A DNA stretch of 64,000 nucleotides from Bremia lactucae (Eukaryota; Oomycota; Peronosporomycetes; Peronosporales; Peronosporaceae), in the NCBI RefSeq assembly GCF_004359215.1, contig NC_090623.1, positions 824,366 to 888,365 of the forward strand, in the 5' to 3' direction. Below are positions 1 through 10,364 of the stretch, piece by piece. Under the pieces are notes generated by a model that saw only the letters and a program-made list of their open reading frames with translations, did no database searches and was not told the DNA's origin. The stretch's first letter is position 1. Each line of letters opens with the position of its first letter. A program made the position numbers and the translations under genes.

Positions 1-7
1 TGCAAAG

Positions 8-82
8 TACTGCTTGTAGCGTGAGAGATTTCCGCTCGCAGCCAATAAGGTACTGCTTGTAGCGTGGGAATTTCCGCTCGCA
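8..82. repeat. Short direct repeat, two copies
   Basis: A unit of about 33 bp beginning gtactgcttgtagcgtg and ending tttccgctcgcag occurs twice, at about 8-40 and 50-82, with only small differences. It lies upstream of the small ORF at 291-602 and of an assembly gap. It could be part of a retroelement leader or LTR, but no other copy is evident in the window. Confidence 0.6.
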
Positions 83-290
83 GTCAACTGCTCCATCCCT
101 TTGGAAGCGCTGCGTAGCAGTTTTGAGTGTGTGACTTTCAGTATCCACTGTAATTCTAAGCGTCTGCCTAGGCAGATATAGTCGCTTAGTCTGTGTGAGG
201 TTGGGTCCGGCTTAACTCGGTGAAACAGTTAATCCATCTGGGATAAGGTTTAATCTCTAACGCATTACGCCTAAGAGCTAAAGTAAGTCG

Positions 291-602
291 TTGAGTTCTA
301 TGAGCAAGAAGAGAAAGGCTACTACTCAGATTCCGTTTGACTGCAGTAAGGCTTTCCTCTTTGAGTACGGTGAAAAGTCTTCAAAGACTGCGAACGATCT
401 GCTTGCGTCTTTACAAAAGACTCGGCGCATTGCAAAGATCTTAGCAAAGCAACTCACCAAGGAGAAAGTCTGCCTGCCCAAGCAAGGGTCCACCTTATCA
501 GCTCCGCTACACGAAGTAGACGCGCTTTTTGAAGAAGCCGAGCGCACCATCTTAAAGGATCTTCGGTTTAACTTAAGAGACCTAAATAAACTAAACAACT
601 AA
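291..602 (+). CDS. Hypothetical 103-aa protein beside assembly gap
   Basis: I do not recognise this protein. It is lysine/leucine rich, has no signal peptide or membrane segment, and its C-terminal half (roughly residues 30-100) looks helical. A second ATG two codons after the first (SSMSKKRK) is an equally good start. It ends just before a 100-N gap and follows a short direct repeat. A basic N-terminus beside a gap and retroelement debris would fit an accessory or gag-like retroelement ORF, but that is inference and an ordinary small gene is possible. Confidence 0.35.
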   Translation: MSSMSKKRKATTQIPFDCSKAFLFEYGEKSSKTANDLLASLQKTRRIAKILAKQLTKEKVCLPKQGSTLSAPLHEVDALFEEAERTILKDLRFNLRDLNKLNN

Positions 603-613
603 GTCGATTAAAA

Positions 614-713
614 NNNNNNNNNNNNNNNNNNNNNNNNNNNNNNNNNNNNNNNNNNNNNNNNNNNNNNNNNNNNNNNNNNNNNNNNNNNNNNNNNNNNNNN
701 NNNNNNNNNNNNN
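614..713. other. Assembly gap (100 N)
   Basis: A run of exactly 100 N, the usual placeholder for a gap of unknown size. The right-hand side resumes inside a decayed Gypsy pol gene, so the gap is probably caused by repeats. Confidence 0.98.
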
Positions 714-2050
714 TCCTCAGGAAGTGTCTCTGGAAAAACATCGTTGAACTCATTTAAAAGAGTACTGATCGGTTGCAGTACCGTATCACTTTCTGGAATA
801 ACAGCACAGATTTTTTCACAAGGTAGACTTCATCGTACTCGGGTATCTTGGCTTTGCGTTCAAAGTCCACAGCCGCAACTTCCACAGCAATATCAGTAAT
901 TGGTTCCCGATTACTGCTCATCGACGGTACACAATCGTACGGAAACAAAATGTCATGAGACTGCCGATTAAACTGAGGTTGATACTTTTTTAAACCGCGG
1001 CCTTTCTAAGATGACATAATGACCAGAGCCCAATGGTTATTCCATGACTTGTAAATGCAAAATTTATATCGATCAAATACGATAGTTGCAATGCCTTTTT
1101 TAATGGAACGAGCTCGAATTAATGTTCATCAGATCTTGCGACTTGAGAGACACCAGAGTGTGTCATATTCTGAACCAAACCTGGGTGAAGGACATTATAG
1201 GTTGCACCACTGTCAAACATGATAGTGACAGGTGTTCCGTTAAAAATTCCTTGTTTACGAACAAGTTTATTCTCTGGATGTATCGCTTTTATAGCCGATG
1301 TCGATATCTCTTCCCCTTCGACAATTTCCCCTTCTTCGACTCAGCGAGCAAGAGAATGTGAAGAGTTAACCGCGTAAGATGCGAAACCATTGAAGCTAGC
1401 AGCCGATTGATTTAGTTAATTGCTATGAGCATGCTTCTCCTTATTTTGTTTTAAACTTGGAACATTGCTCGAAAACATAATCAGGCTTCTCGCAAAAGTG
1501 ATATTTCTTCGACGAAGATACAGAAGATGATGAGGAAATGGTGTCGCGTAAATCCTGAGTCGATCTCCGTTGGCTCTGGGTCATTTTCCTGAGCATGCGG
1601 TGGTACGCAGTGGTAGAGTTGGTTGATAAGAATAAAGTTCACTTGAAGATGCACATGATCGGTACTGCACATATACTGCGAACGATTACTCTTACCGCGA
1701 ACGTTATGCAATCTATCATATTCCAACGTAATTTCATAGCTTCAGAAAATGTAGCACACCGACGGAACATGAGTAGAGCTAAGAAGGCCTCGCATAAAGT
1801 ACGAACTTCTGTCCAACTCGCCCATCTCCGTAACTTGCGTGATAGCTTCACGAAACGCGAAATGTCAACTTCCAAGTTTGGGCAACTATTTTGCTGAAGC
1901 GCTCAAAACTGATATCGCGAGCGTTCTTGCAAATCAGGGTTCAATTATTGATTGGCTACTCCAAATCTCCGACTATCTGAAGTTATGTATAAAAGCACGC
2001 AGAGCAATCACACAGATACTCTGCCAACCCGCCATTTTGATCGTACATTT
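714..2050 (-). pseudogene. Decayed Ty3/Gypsy gag-protease-RT remnant
   Basis: Reading the minus strand from about 1900 downward gives gag-like sequence (AITQVTEMGELDRSSYF, then a Leu/Tyr-rich stretch). A degenerate zinc knuckle follows near 1445-1510 (FCEKPDYVFEQC; the first Cys and the His appear to be replaced). Next is a retropepsin core near 1160-1270 (TIMFDSGATYNV, with the DSG catalytic motif). The segment ends at the gap with the linker that opens Gypsy reverse transcriptase (EFNDVFPETLPE, about 714-750). At least one stop and several frame changes break it. It is not closely similar to the other Gypsy copies in the window, so it probably belongs to a separate clade. The order gag-NC-PR-RT is the normal Ty3/Gypsy order. 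Confidence 0.7.
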
Positions 2051-2120
2051 ATTAAGCCATTCTTGTAATTCTTTTGCCCACATCCCTCATATTCCTTTAC
2101 AATGCATTTTTACCTTCTGA

Positions 2121-2890
2121 TTTATACAATTTATTAATTTAACCATTCGATCTAGGACAAAATTTGTACTTCGGCTAGCATTTTGATTTTTTTGTTAATC
2201 GAGAATGAAGAAGGAAAACCAAATACAGCTTCATAAGTTTTTTTGGGCATTATTTCATTCATCTTTGGCGCCAACACCTGATATTGGATTTGCCGTATCT
2301 GAAATGTTCTTCCGATGGGAGTAAAATTAACAAAATTGGGGGGTGGAATCAACAAAATTGGGGGATGAGTTTATCAACACCCTTATTTAAAGTACAGGGT
2401 AAAAACAAAACTCGGGAACCATTAGAATTGCTAAATTGTGATTTGTAATCTTTTGACTTTGCTTATGACGAAAATAAATTGCTGCTGACTTTTATATAAA
2501 AATAATTCCCAGCAGCACTTGTTTGTCGAACATATAGGCCTTGATCACAATCACGATTTTTAGCAGATTAAATAATGACCAAGTCAACTTTTAGTTCGTT
2601 TTTCCGTTCCATATTTTTAAAACCCTGTGCGCTCTTCTGTACGACCTTACGGCTTTTGCAAGCTTTCCTGCCTCATCAATACATGCAAGTGTCAAGACAC
2701 TGGCGTATGATATATGCCCGAGATCTTAACTGATCAAAGCATAGTTGAATAAACGCTTTTCCTCCGCCTGATGGCGCTTTTAAAATATCCCGTAACCTCT
2801 ATCTTTAAAGAGCTAACTCATTACACTACCAAAGTATGTAGTAGAATCGAAAATAAAAAAAGAATAGTGGCATTACACACATTAAGCAAA
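2121..2890. other. Intergenic, no gene seen
   Basis: AT-rich sequence downstream of the convergent end of the C2-domain gene. The only structure noticed is a short direct repeat (aacaaaattggggg at about 2329 and again at 2351). No ORF in it has coding character. Confidence 0.5.
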
Positions 2891-2896
2891 CAATCC

Positions 2897-4171
2897 TTAA
2901 TCAACGTCCTCCCAAGCCGCCAGAATTTCCATCCGGTCTTTCATCAGAGTTTCATTTTTGTAATCCGCTACCTCACAAATAATACCTTTAAAGTTGTCTT
3001 CAAAAAGTGCCTTCAGCTGCGGCAAAATATCAACGGGTGGGGCATAGGTGCCACTATTGTTATCAATCACGAGCTTGTACACGTTATTATCGGTTCTGTG
3101 AATACGAAATTCACCGGCATACTTGACCGAATCGGCCGCACCCGAGTGCAGCATGTGCTTGGACATTAAGTCCTGAATTACGCTAGCACCCGTTTCGGAG
3201 AAGTACCACCCATTAAACGTGATGACATACGTATAAAGCACAGGCAAGTCGTCACGTCTTCCATACTTGATGAGCGCAAAAAAGTCGTCAGAAGACGACA
3301 AGTCGCCGTACTGTGTGCGTTTACTATTGTGTTCGTACACCAAAGCGTGTTGAGCTTTCACGCCATGACGTAATACAACCGATTCTTTATGTTTCGAGGA
3401 AAAAATGCGCTGAATCTTTTCGTACGACTTGCTCCATTCAAGGTCGCGAGGAAGAAAGTGGTGAATGTTATGGAGCTGAACAATGTAAGCCGAGGACGCG
3501 AGCTTTGCCTTTTTGGGAGTCAAGAAGGCCAAAACGTTCTTTGAAAGACTCGTGTGGACAGAGTAGCGGACAGGGCCGACTTCCCGCATCACGGCCCCTT
3601 CTTCCGCCTTTACCTTTTGGGGAATGACCTAAATTCACCGTGTTAGTTTTGACTTTAAGCAGCACAAAACACTATCTTAACGTACGGTGATGCTAATAAC
3701 GCCAGCCCTTTGATCCTTTAAAGTAATTGGCAAGTCAAACGCATTTTCCTCGTCATCCACGGCATCGATCATGTCAAAGAAAGCAGAACCCAATTTGTCG
3801 TCTTTGTCCGTGTCCACGTCATACAAAGACAGCTTGAATGTCGAGTTTGGCCGGACATTTTCAAAGAAAAAGGTTTCATCCCACACCGGATTAAGTCCAT
3901 TGAAAATAGGACGCGTTGAATCCATTGGCGTCCCATCGATTGAGATTCGAGTGACTGCATCACTTGAAGAGATGCTGCCACGGCGAAGCGCCCCTACCTC
4001 GAAATGGTCTCCGGCGTGCAGGTTCTAGCACGCACACATGCTCACTTTAGATATTGAAAAGCACAGATTAAATCGTGGCCCCAAAGAATTTACCGTTGCA
4101 GACTCAATCACGAGGTCAACATTGTAAACGTCGCTATTCGATGAGCCCAGTGAAAGGAACGAGAGGGCCAT
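2897..4171 (-). CDS. C2-domain protein, three exons (382 aa)
   Basis: I read three minus-strand exons: 4094-4171, 3686-4024 and 2897-3628. The introns are 69 and 57 nt with good sites (gtaaat...gctag and gtacgt...tttag) and join in phase 0 to give 382 residues. The N-terminus opens a C2 domain (VDLVIESATNLHAG), followed by the diagnostic NPVWDETFFF strand (about residues 65-75) and LYDVDTDKDDKLG (about 90-105). C2 domains bind phospholipid membranes, often via Ca2+-coordinating Asp residues, several of which are visible. The C-terminal 240 residues form a region I cannot assign; it ends in an acidic tail. There is no signal peptide or TM segment, so it is probably cytosolic and membrane-recruited. 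The start was chosen as the only ATG ahead of the first C2 strand in exon 1. Exon 3 alone also forms a long ORF, but starting there would delete the C2 domain. Confidence 0.8.
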
Positions 4172-4982
4172 TGCTTGTGCGTTCCGAGTTGCCGAGGACA
4201 GAGACTATTGGCTAATGAACTCCGACACACAAGCGAGAGCTTGTAGAGTCGGGCACCAGTTGTTTTTCTTATAATGAGTGGCAACCATTTCTCTACCACA
4301 TTGGATAGTCGGGCAAGATGGGTATTTAATAATAGAGGGAGTGCAAACCAGAAGCCAGGTTGTGCAGGCGAATGGTAAAGGTTTGTATAGCAATGTATAT
4401 GAGCTCATGTTTGCATTGAATTTTTTCGTCGAATCTGCCCAGGACGACGACTTCTATCATTTGCAATTGGAACATGTAGGTTTTTTTTCTTATTCAGATT
4501 CTATCTTAGTACAATACAAAGCGTATAAGTAATTTTGCTTTTGAGATATTAAAAGTTTGGTGGTTGTCTCTATACCATTATTCCAGTCTAACCTCTTTTA
4601 AATGATATAACCCGTGGATAGCAAAAATATCAAGTATCGTACGTGATGTACCTCTCATACTTGATAACCTATCGAGCAAAAGAGGCGCGCACTCTGATTG
4701 GCACAAAATTAAAACAAGAGTTAAACTGCTGTTCTCCCTTTCGACCCAAAACACAACAAGAAATAACTTCCCAATTCCCCAAACCCCCCAGAACAGATGT
4801 TCTTAAAGCAAATTAGTTCTCGCAAAAAAAAGCTTGAAATCTGCCAAAAACATGATGAGTTGTCGCGTTTGACTCAAGCTACGTTTTGCGCTTGGGCAAA
4901 GCAATAATTTAACCTACCAAAGCCTCCTACCCAAAGCAAAATAAGTTTCATTTTAAAAAGGAGATACGAATATGAAGCATAG
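4172..4982. other. Intergenic upstream of the C2 gene
   Basis: Contains the presumed promoter of the minus-strand C2-domain gene and then AT-rich sequence up to the outer edge of the element A LTR. The 84-codon plus-strand ORF at 4278-4532 shows no recognisable domain and is not called. Confidence 0.4.
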
Positions 4983-5040
4983 TGTAACGGGGCACTACTG
5001 ACATTGACTGCTTCAGTACATGTCCACTTCGCACAACCTC

Positions 5041-5516
5041 CGTAACGGGGTGCATCGTTACATGAAATTAACACTTAAAGGTTGTTAATTAATAAATCAT
5101 CTAAAAGGTGGATAATATTTCGAGGATATTACTTTATATAATAATGTTCAGAATTCTTATCCATAAATAGGTATAGACCATTAATCTATTTATTCCGCAG
5201 ACTAATCAGCTGTAGGTGTAAACAAAAGAGAGAGACAGATAAGATAAGATAAGATAAGATAAGATAAGATAAGATAAGAATTCAATTGCATGTTTAATAT
5301 TAGTTTTTAATTAAGTTAGAATTAACAGATAGAAAGAAGAGATACTTAATTATATTAATACAGTTTTCATTTTACCCCATTTAAGCTAGTTCCTTAAAGA
5401 GAAGTCTTCCTCTACACGTACTAGTGTGCGTCAAATAACGGAAGGCACCACCCGCAACTGAAGCAAGGCGAAGTGGACTTGTATAGAAGCAGTACAAGTC
5501 GTAGTGCCCCGTTACA
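5041..5516 (+). repeat. Solo LTR inserted in the element A LTR
   Basis: A 476-bp LTR in the opposite orientation, starting cgtaacgggg (first T mutated to c) and ending ccccgttaca, cuts the 3' LTR of element A. It is flanked by the direct repeat cctc (5037-5040 and 5518-5521; five bases if acctc/gcctc is allowed), the size expected for Gypsy integration. It resembles the LTR at 42319-42629 closely over its first 300 bp. No internal region is present, so the two LTRs of the original insertion recombined. Confidence 0.85.
5237..5279. repeat. AAGAT/GATAA pentanucleotide microsatellite
   Basis: About eight tandem copies of a five-base unit (AAGAT) lie inside the solo LTR. The related LTR at 42319 has only a short irregular version (agataagatagataag), so the array expanded or contracted after the copies separated. 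Confidence 0.9.
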
Positions 5517-5901
5517 GCCTCAGTGCGAGTAATGCCTCACGTCACGTCACGTGCACTAGTACGTGCAGAGGTTGACTTTCTTCAAACCACTTGCTTTAAA
5601 CAGGGTCAATTAAAAACTGTATTAATATAATTAAGTACTTCTGTTCTATCTACTTAATACTAACTTAATTATAAACTAATACAAAACATGTAATAAAGTC
5701 TTATCTGTCTTTCTCTTTGCGCGCGTCCAGCGCTGACTGGACCGCGAACAAAGTAGATATAATGGTATATATCTACCAAGGATAAGCTTTCCGAATATTA
5801 CTATGTAAAGTAATATTCTACAAATATTATCTACCTTTTATATTATATATTAATTGGCAACCTTTTACTGTTAATTTTATGTTAGGATACACCCCGTAAC
5901 A

Positions 5902-5914
5902 TCACCCCTCCCTT
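5902..5914 (-). other. Polypurine tract of element A
   Basis: On the minus strand AAGGGAGGGGTGA stands directly before the LTR start TGTTACGGGG. This is the expected position and composition of the plus-strand primer of reverse transcription. It fixes which LTR is the 3' one and confirms the element reads on the minus strand. Confidence 0.8.
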
Positions 5915-6015
5915 AAACGACAATCACTCTGACTGCCATGGGGTTAGAGTGGTCACTATAAGACACTTTATTAAAACAATCTTGATTGGTCAGATTCTTT
6001 TTTCAATTCTATCTC

Positions 6016-6963
6016 ATGGTTAACAAGTCCATGCGGTATGCGAATAGTGCGGCGCCTTCGGCTGCGGTTCATGCAGCCGCGGGCGACGCATTTTTGTCTC
6101 TTGCAGCTGACGTTCCTTCTGCCGTAGTATCATCTTCTCTCGCAACTCTAAATGTTGCGGGTGCACGGAAAGCGAAAGCTCTTTGGAGGTCGACTACGAA
6201 TGCGATTCGGACAAAACGTGGCCTGATCATCGTCAGGCGGCGGACTATAAGCCTCCGAATGAGGGGGCTCAATCGGATAAACGTGCTGATAGCATTCGCC
6301 AAAGCATGTTTGGTTCCGACTTGGAGGATGATTCCTCATCGCCAGCACCGTCTCCCGTGCCGTCACCCCCATATATTTCTGTGCGTGGTGATGGCGATGG
6401 CGTAAGCCATCGTAATATATGTTCTTGTGGTACCCCTGCTTCAGTATGTACCACTCAGGTAATCGGAGACACTAAAATGACTCGTCTGCCCTGAGAAGAA
6501 ACCGTGGCTTTTGCCGAAAAGCTAATTATAGCTTTTCTGAAGAGACTGCTCCTCACAATAAATATCCCTTATTTATTGCGACAATGCTACATGGCCTTGT
6601 TCCCCGCGCGAAGAACTTTCGCGCTGTGGAAGAATTTTATTTTGATGCTTTTTTAAGCATCGATGGTGTAGTGGCAGCAAAAAGCGAGATAAAGTCTCGC
6701 TTATGCAAGCCCGGAGCGCGTTCATTCGCAATGTCAAAGACATTGGACGCGAAGACTGGCTTCAAAGACTTAACGCGATTCGCGTTAAGCTTGAGAAACG
6801 AACTCCAACCGGTGCAAGGTATGAATTGCATCGGTTCTGTCGTGTGGCAGGACTTCTATGCCTCACGTGGGGTGGTTCCTGTCCGTGTTGTGCTGACAAC
6901 ACGAAGCGAGTAAAAAAGATGTCTATCCCCTTTCTTCGCCCTGGGGAAGGGCTCGCATCTTAA
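6016..6963 (+). pseudogene. Antisense accessory ORF of element A (broken)
   Basis: Between the chromodomain of pol and the 3' LTR, element A has coding-like sequence on the strand opposite gag-pol. It starts at an ATG about 100 bp from the polypurine tract (MVNKSMRYANSAAP, frame open to 6405). It continues in other frames through an acidic, Ser/Pro-rich stretch (6183-6494; SDLEDDSSSPAPS) and a C-terminal part (6584-6963; FRAVEEFYFDAF, DIGREDWLQRLNAIRV). At least two or three frameshifts break it. I recognise no domain. Equivalent antisense ORFs occur next to the 3' LTRs of elements C (46959) and E (46079), and the leader between polypurine tract and ATG is partly shared with C (cttaaa...acaatcact...agagtg). 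A retroelement accessory gene is the best explanation; function unknown. Confidence 0.6.
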
Positions 6964-7726
6964 TCGAGATGCGCAAAGTGATTGACGTTTTGCAATCGAT
7001 TTACAGGCGCCAGGGCGCGTGTTTTTCGATGGACCTTTTGATCCATCGGATAGATCTCGTCATACAGACGGACGAGGCCCTCAACGTCAACAACCAGCTG
7101 GGAACAAGGCTCCCATCTGTCATGTGAAGGTGGATAACTGCGCAAGCGAACAAGATAACTAGTTCGCTGCTTCTTCACATCACGGTGGTTTTGAATACGT
7201 TCCACAAGGAAACATTGACCACCGTGGGAATCCACCAATGGTTGCGGCGGAGGAGGGAAAATTAGATCCGACCCATGTGTCGGATTTAGAGTCGAAGTTC
7301 GACAACTCGATCACTTCCTCCATGATTTGGAGGAGGGGCTTGGTCACGAGCGCGGTAAGCGTCGCTCGTTGGAGCAGACGGTGCAGACTCATCATATCGA
7401 ATGGTCGTTAGACCGTTCAAAAAGTGCGTACTCCATGTTGGAGTACGAACGGACATATCACGCTCTTCGTTGTGAGCTGTCTTCCGCTCATCGCGATTTT
7501 GAGGATCGTCGGACCCGGCATGAGAATTTCCAGATATAACATGAGAATCTGGTTCGTGATCACAAGAATCTTTTAAAGATTCTTGAAAAGGGTGGTCAGA
7601 TCCGTCCTCCGAAAGAGACTGCGTACTGACAGTACGGGCGGAGCCGACCAACGTAAAACGTGAGTGTGTTCGCATCCTACATAGTAATTCTATTGTGTAC
7701 GCATTTCTCTGCGATGCAGTACACAA
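6960..7726 (-). pseudogene. Element A integrase C-terminus and chromodomain
   Basis: Minus-strand sequence 7286-7726 encodes the integrase C-terminal part (AYTIELLCRMRTH, the conserved arm before the tail) followed by a low-complexity linker. 6960-7238 encodes a chromodomain: FLVERIQNHRDVKKQ, a YLVRLRSYPPSHDRWEP core with the expected aromatic residues, and an acidic helix ending LYDEIYPMD. Chromodomains on Gypsy integrases are thought to guide insertion to modified histones. A frame change separates the two parts. Confidence 0.75.
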
Positions 7727-7739
7727 AAAGGCACAATGA

Positions 7740-8545
7740 ACTTGGGCCTCATGAAACTAGAAGGATCATCTATTGGGTGGGTATGCGTGGATGGCGTAAG
7801 CCATTCGCGAAGAACGGTGTATGCGTTGTAGGCGCATGCACCAAATTATTGATGGCGAATTCGATCATCAGTAAAAGCTCGCTCAAATTCGGATACGATT
7901 GGACGCTACCTCGAACTATCTCCTCCAGGACGGGATTTACGCGTTCCGTCTGACCGTCTGTCCCTGGATGATCAGAAGTTGATATAGTCAGCCGTGTTCC
8001 GAGAGATCGAAATACGGATTGCCTAAACTCCGCCGTAAGCCGTGGTTCTCTATCTGAGACCAGTTCAGGGAATTCGAATACCGTGCCGATAAAGACGGGC
8101 ACAGCCGGGAGCCGTGATCTACTCTGGTGCTGCAGCAAGATATACCATCTTGCTGAATCTGTCAACAAAAACAAGGATTCCACTGTTTCTGTGATCGTCC
8201 CTGGGAAATCCGAAGACGAAGTCCATCGATACGGACTGCCAACACTCTGCCGGAAGTGGGAGAGGTTGTAGAGGTGCACGGGATGAAGGGCTAGGCTTCA
8301 CCGTTGGCATACCTCGCAACCACGAATGTACTTGCGCACGAACTGATACTGGCGGGGCCAGTAAAAGTATCGACTTACCGTTAGGTAAGTCTTCTCACGT
8401 CCACAATGCCCACTTGTTGGTGCATAGTGACACTCATACATGACGCGCAAGCGCAAATCATTGTGAGTTGGGACGACGGCACGTGGAGTGTCGCCGGATA
8501 CGGCTGTGTAATACAATAAGCCGTTGCGTGTTGTGTATCGATCAT
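7740..8545 (-). pseudogene. Element A integrase
   Basis: 8298-8516 holds the H2C2 zinc-binding domain (YECHYAPTSGHCGREKTYL ... CEVCQR). 8119-8319 holds the first catalytic Asp (SVSMDFVFGFP) and FVDRFSKMV. 7770-8060 holds LVSDREPRLTAEF (second Asp), STSDHPGTDGQTERVN and the Glu in VLEEIVRG. The order is normal for a Ty3 integrase that inserts retroelement cDNA. The parts lie in different frames, so the gene is broken. Confidence 0.85.
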
Positions 8546-8549
8546 ATGA

Positions 8550-9240
8550 CGATCGATATAAAGCTGGTAACTCTAAAAGATTTATTGGATGGATTCATCA
8601 CATGATCCATCAAACGCAGAAGGTCCTTATCTTCTGCGAAGGCTTTCTTTATGTCATCTAAACAAGGTTGATGACGAACACTTGAAACGAGTGTTGCAAC
8701 AGTGGCATTATTTTCAGGGTTGGAATGCGCAGCCAGCTCGGAATCGGGTCAGCGTGATAACGCATCAGCGACGACATTAAGTCGTCCTGGTTTATATTCC
8801 ACGGAGAAATTATACTCCGCGAAGAAGGATAGCGACCTCGCCACTCTTTGCGAGATGTGTGGGCTATTACGGCCATGAGTAATGACGCATGGTCCGTATA
8901 TACGATGAACGGTCTATCTCCTCGGGGATAGATCCTAAACTTAGCCAGTGCATAATTATGGCAAGGAGTTCCTTGTCATGCATAGCGTAATTGCGTTCAG
9001 CTGGTTGCAGCTAACGCGATTGGTAACAGATGACGCGCTCCGCGCCGTCTGTATCGAATTGCAATAACGCACAGACGATTGCGAAATCGCTGGCGTAACC
9101 AACCACATGGAATGGTCTGTTTTGATCTTCAATCGCCAAGAAGGGCGATTGCATCAAGCTTTGCTTGATACCTTCAGAGGAACGCTGACAATCAGCGTTT
9201 TATAGCCATTTCTCGTGTTTTTTTAAGAGACGAGATAGAC
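8550..9240 (-). pseudogene. Element A RNase H remnant
   Basis: The minus strand shows, in several frames, the block found intact in element B at 34300-34600: CYQSR near 9030, the HDKELLA region near 8980, the YTDHAS motif near 8890 and EYNFSVEYKPGRL near 8800. Several small indels break it. This is the RNase H that degrades the RNA strand during reverse transcription. Confidence 0.7.
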
Positions 9241-10100
9241 GAACTGACATCTCGGCATAATTGCGGGAGTACTTGTGCAAGTACGCCGCTAATCCAAGGA
9301 ACTTTTAAAGTCCCTTGATATCGACTGGAATCGGCCAGGCGGTAATTGCCTTGATCTTTTCGGGATCAGGGCGCACGCCATGTCTACCGACGATGCACCC
9401 AATAAGTGGTATTTCGCTTGCAGCGAATATACACTTCTTGAAATTTGCGTACAACTTATGCGTTCGCATAAGTGTAAGAACCTGACGAACGTGAGTTTTA
9501 TGAACTTCCACGTCCGTCTTTCCGTCCATGGCCCGGCTATGGACGAATACATCGTCAAAATAACTCGGTGCGAATTCTTGCACCGGTCTCAACGGATTCA
9601 TTACGCATATGTTGAATGTTGCAGGGGCTTTACTAAGCCCCTGTGGTACTACTAGCCATTTACAGAGCATCCCTCTGGAGTGCTCACTGCTGTGAACGGA
9701 ATGTCCCGTTCACGCGTAAGGATCTGATAGAACCCATCCATCAGATCCATAGACGAAAAGATGGTACTCTTAGACATACCATCTATTATTACGTCTTTTC
9801 TAGGTATCGGCGTTCGAGCCGGTACCGCTGCAGCATTCAATTTATTGAATGCGTGAACTATCCGCCACCCTCCTGTGGCATTTCGCACACGGAAGGTCGG
9901 AGAGCTATGTGGGGAGGTTGACTCCCTTACATGTCCCGGTAAGGAATTTATCGATCGCAAGTACTTGTTCACGAGGCAGCGGCCACTGCTTTATGACACA
10001 GTACTTCGAGCCCGGTTTGAGCTCGATCTCATGTTGAGTGCCTTTATCCTTAGGCAACTCGCATGAAATATTTTACGGAATACATCCCTGAATTCAATCA
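9240..10100 (-). pseudogene. Element A reverse transcriptase
   Basis: 9652-9972 carries the RT fingers (ATGGWRIVHAFNKLN, IFSSMDLMDGFYQI). 9305-9670 carries the palm with the active-site box SYFDDVFVHS, then ASEIPLIGCIVG. The YFDD box is intact, unlike element B. The two parts are out of frame near 9660, and upstream (9980-10100) the LPKDKGTRHEIE-type entry is also broken. Confidence 0.85.
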
Positions 10101-10364
10101 AATCCTTGTAGAGACGATTTGTCTTAAGTGACTCCAAGGATTAAGAAGTATATATCTCAATCCGAGTCTTTATATCGACGACACTTTCGTCCATCGATGA
10201 GCTTCTAAGAACCCGTTCATTCTCTGCAAAATTTACCACTGACCGAAAATCGGTTACGTATTCGTCCTCTGTGACAAATATGCAGATTTGCTTGATGCTA
10301 CCACTATGCAGATCTCTCAAGAACCGCTTGGGTTCCAGGGTTAGTATTTGCGTTATCTTCGAAG

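Larger units (their letters stand above)
4983..5901 (-). repeat. 3' LTR of element A, interrupted
   Basis: LTR sequence occupies 4983-5040 and resumes at about 5518-5901; the middle is an inserted solo LTR. Without the insertion it is about 440 bp, matching the 436-bp LTR at 11629-12064. Its ends are TGTAACGGGG and CCCCGTAACA, the short inverted termini of this family. Shared internal blocks include cctcacgtcacgtca and gcgcgcgtccagcgctgac. Confidence 0.85.

Noticed and set aside
2771..3169. 132-codon plus-strand ORF
   Set aside because: Shadow of exon 3 of the C2-domain gene, which has good splice sites and a recognisable domain.
4278..4532. 84-codon plus-strand ORF in the C2-gene upstream region
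   Set aside because: No domain, not conserved elsewhere in the window, and overlaps the likely promoter.
5237..5279. Possible CRISPR-like or regulatory array
   Set aside because: A simple pentanucleotide microsatellite inside a eukaryotic LTR; no spacers.
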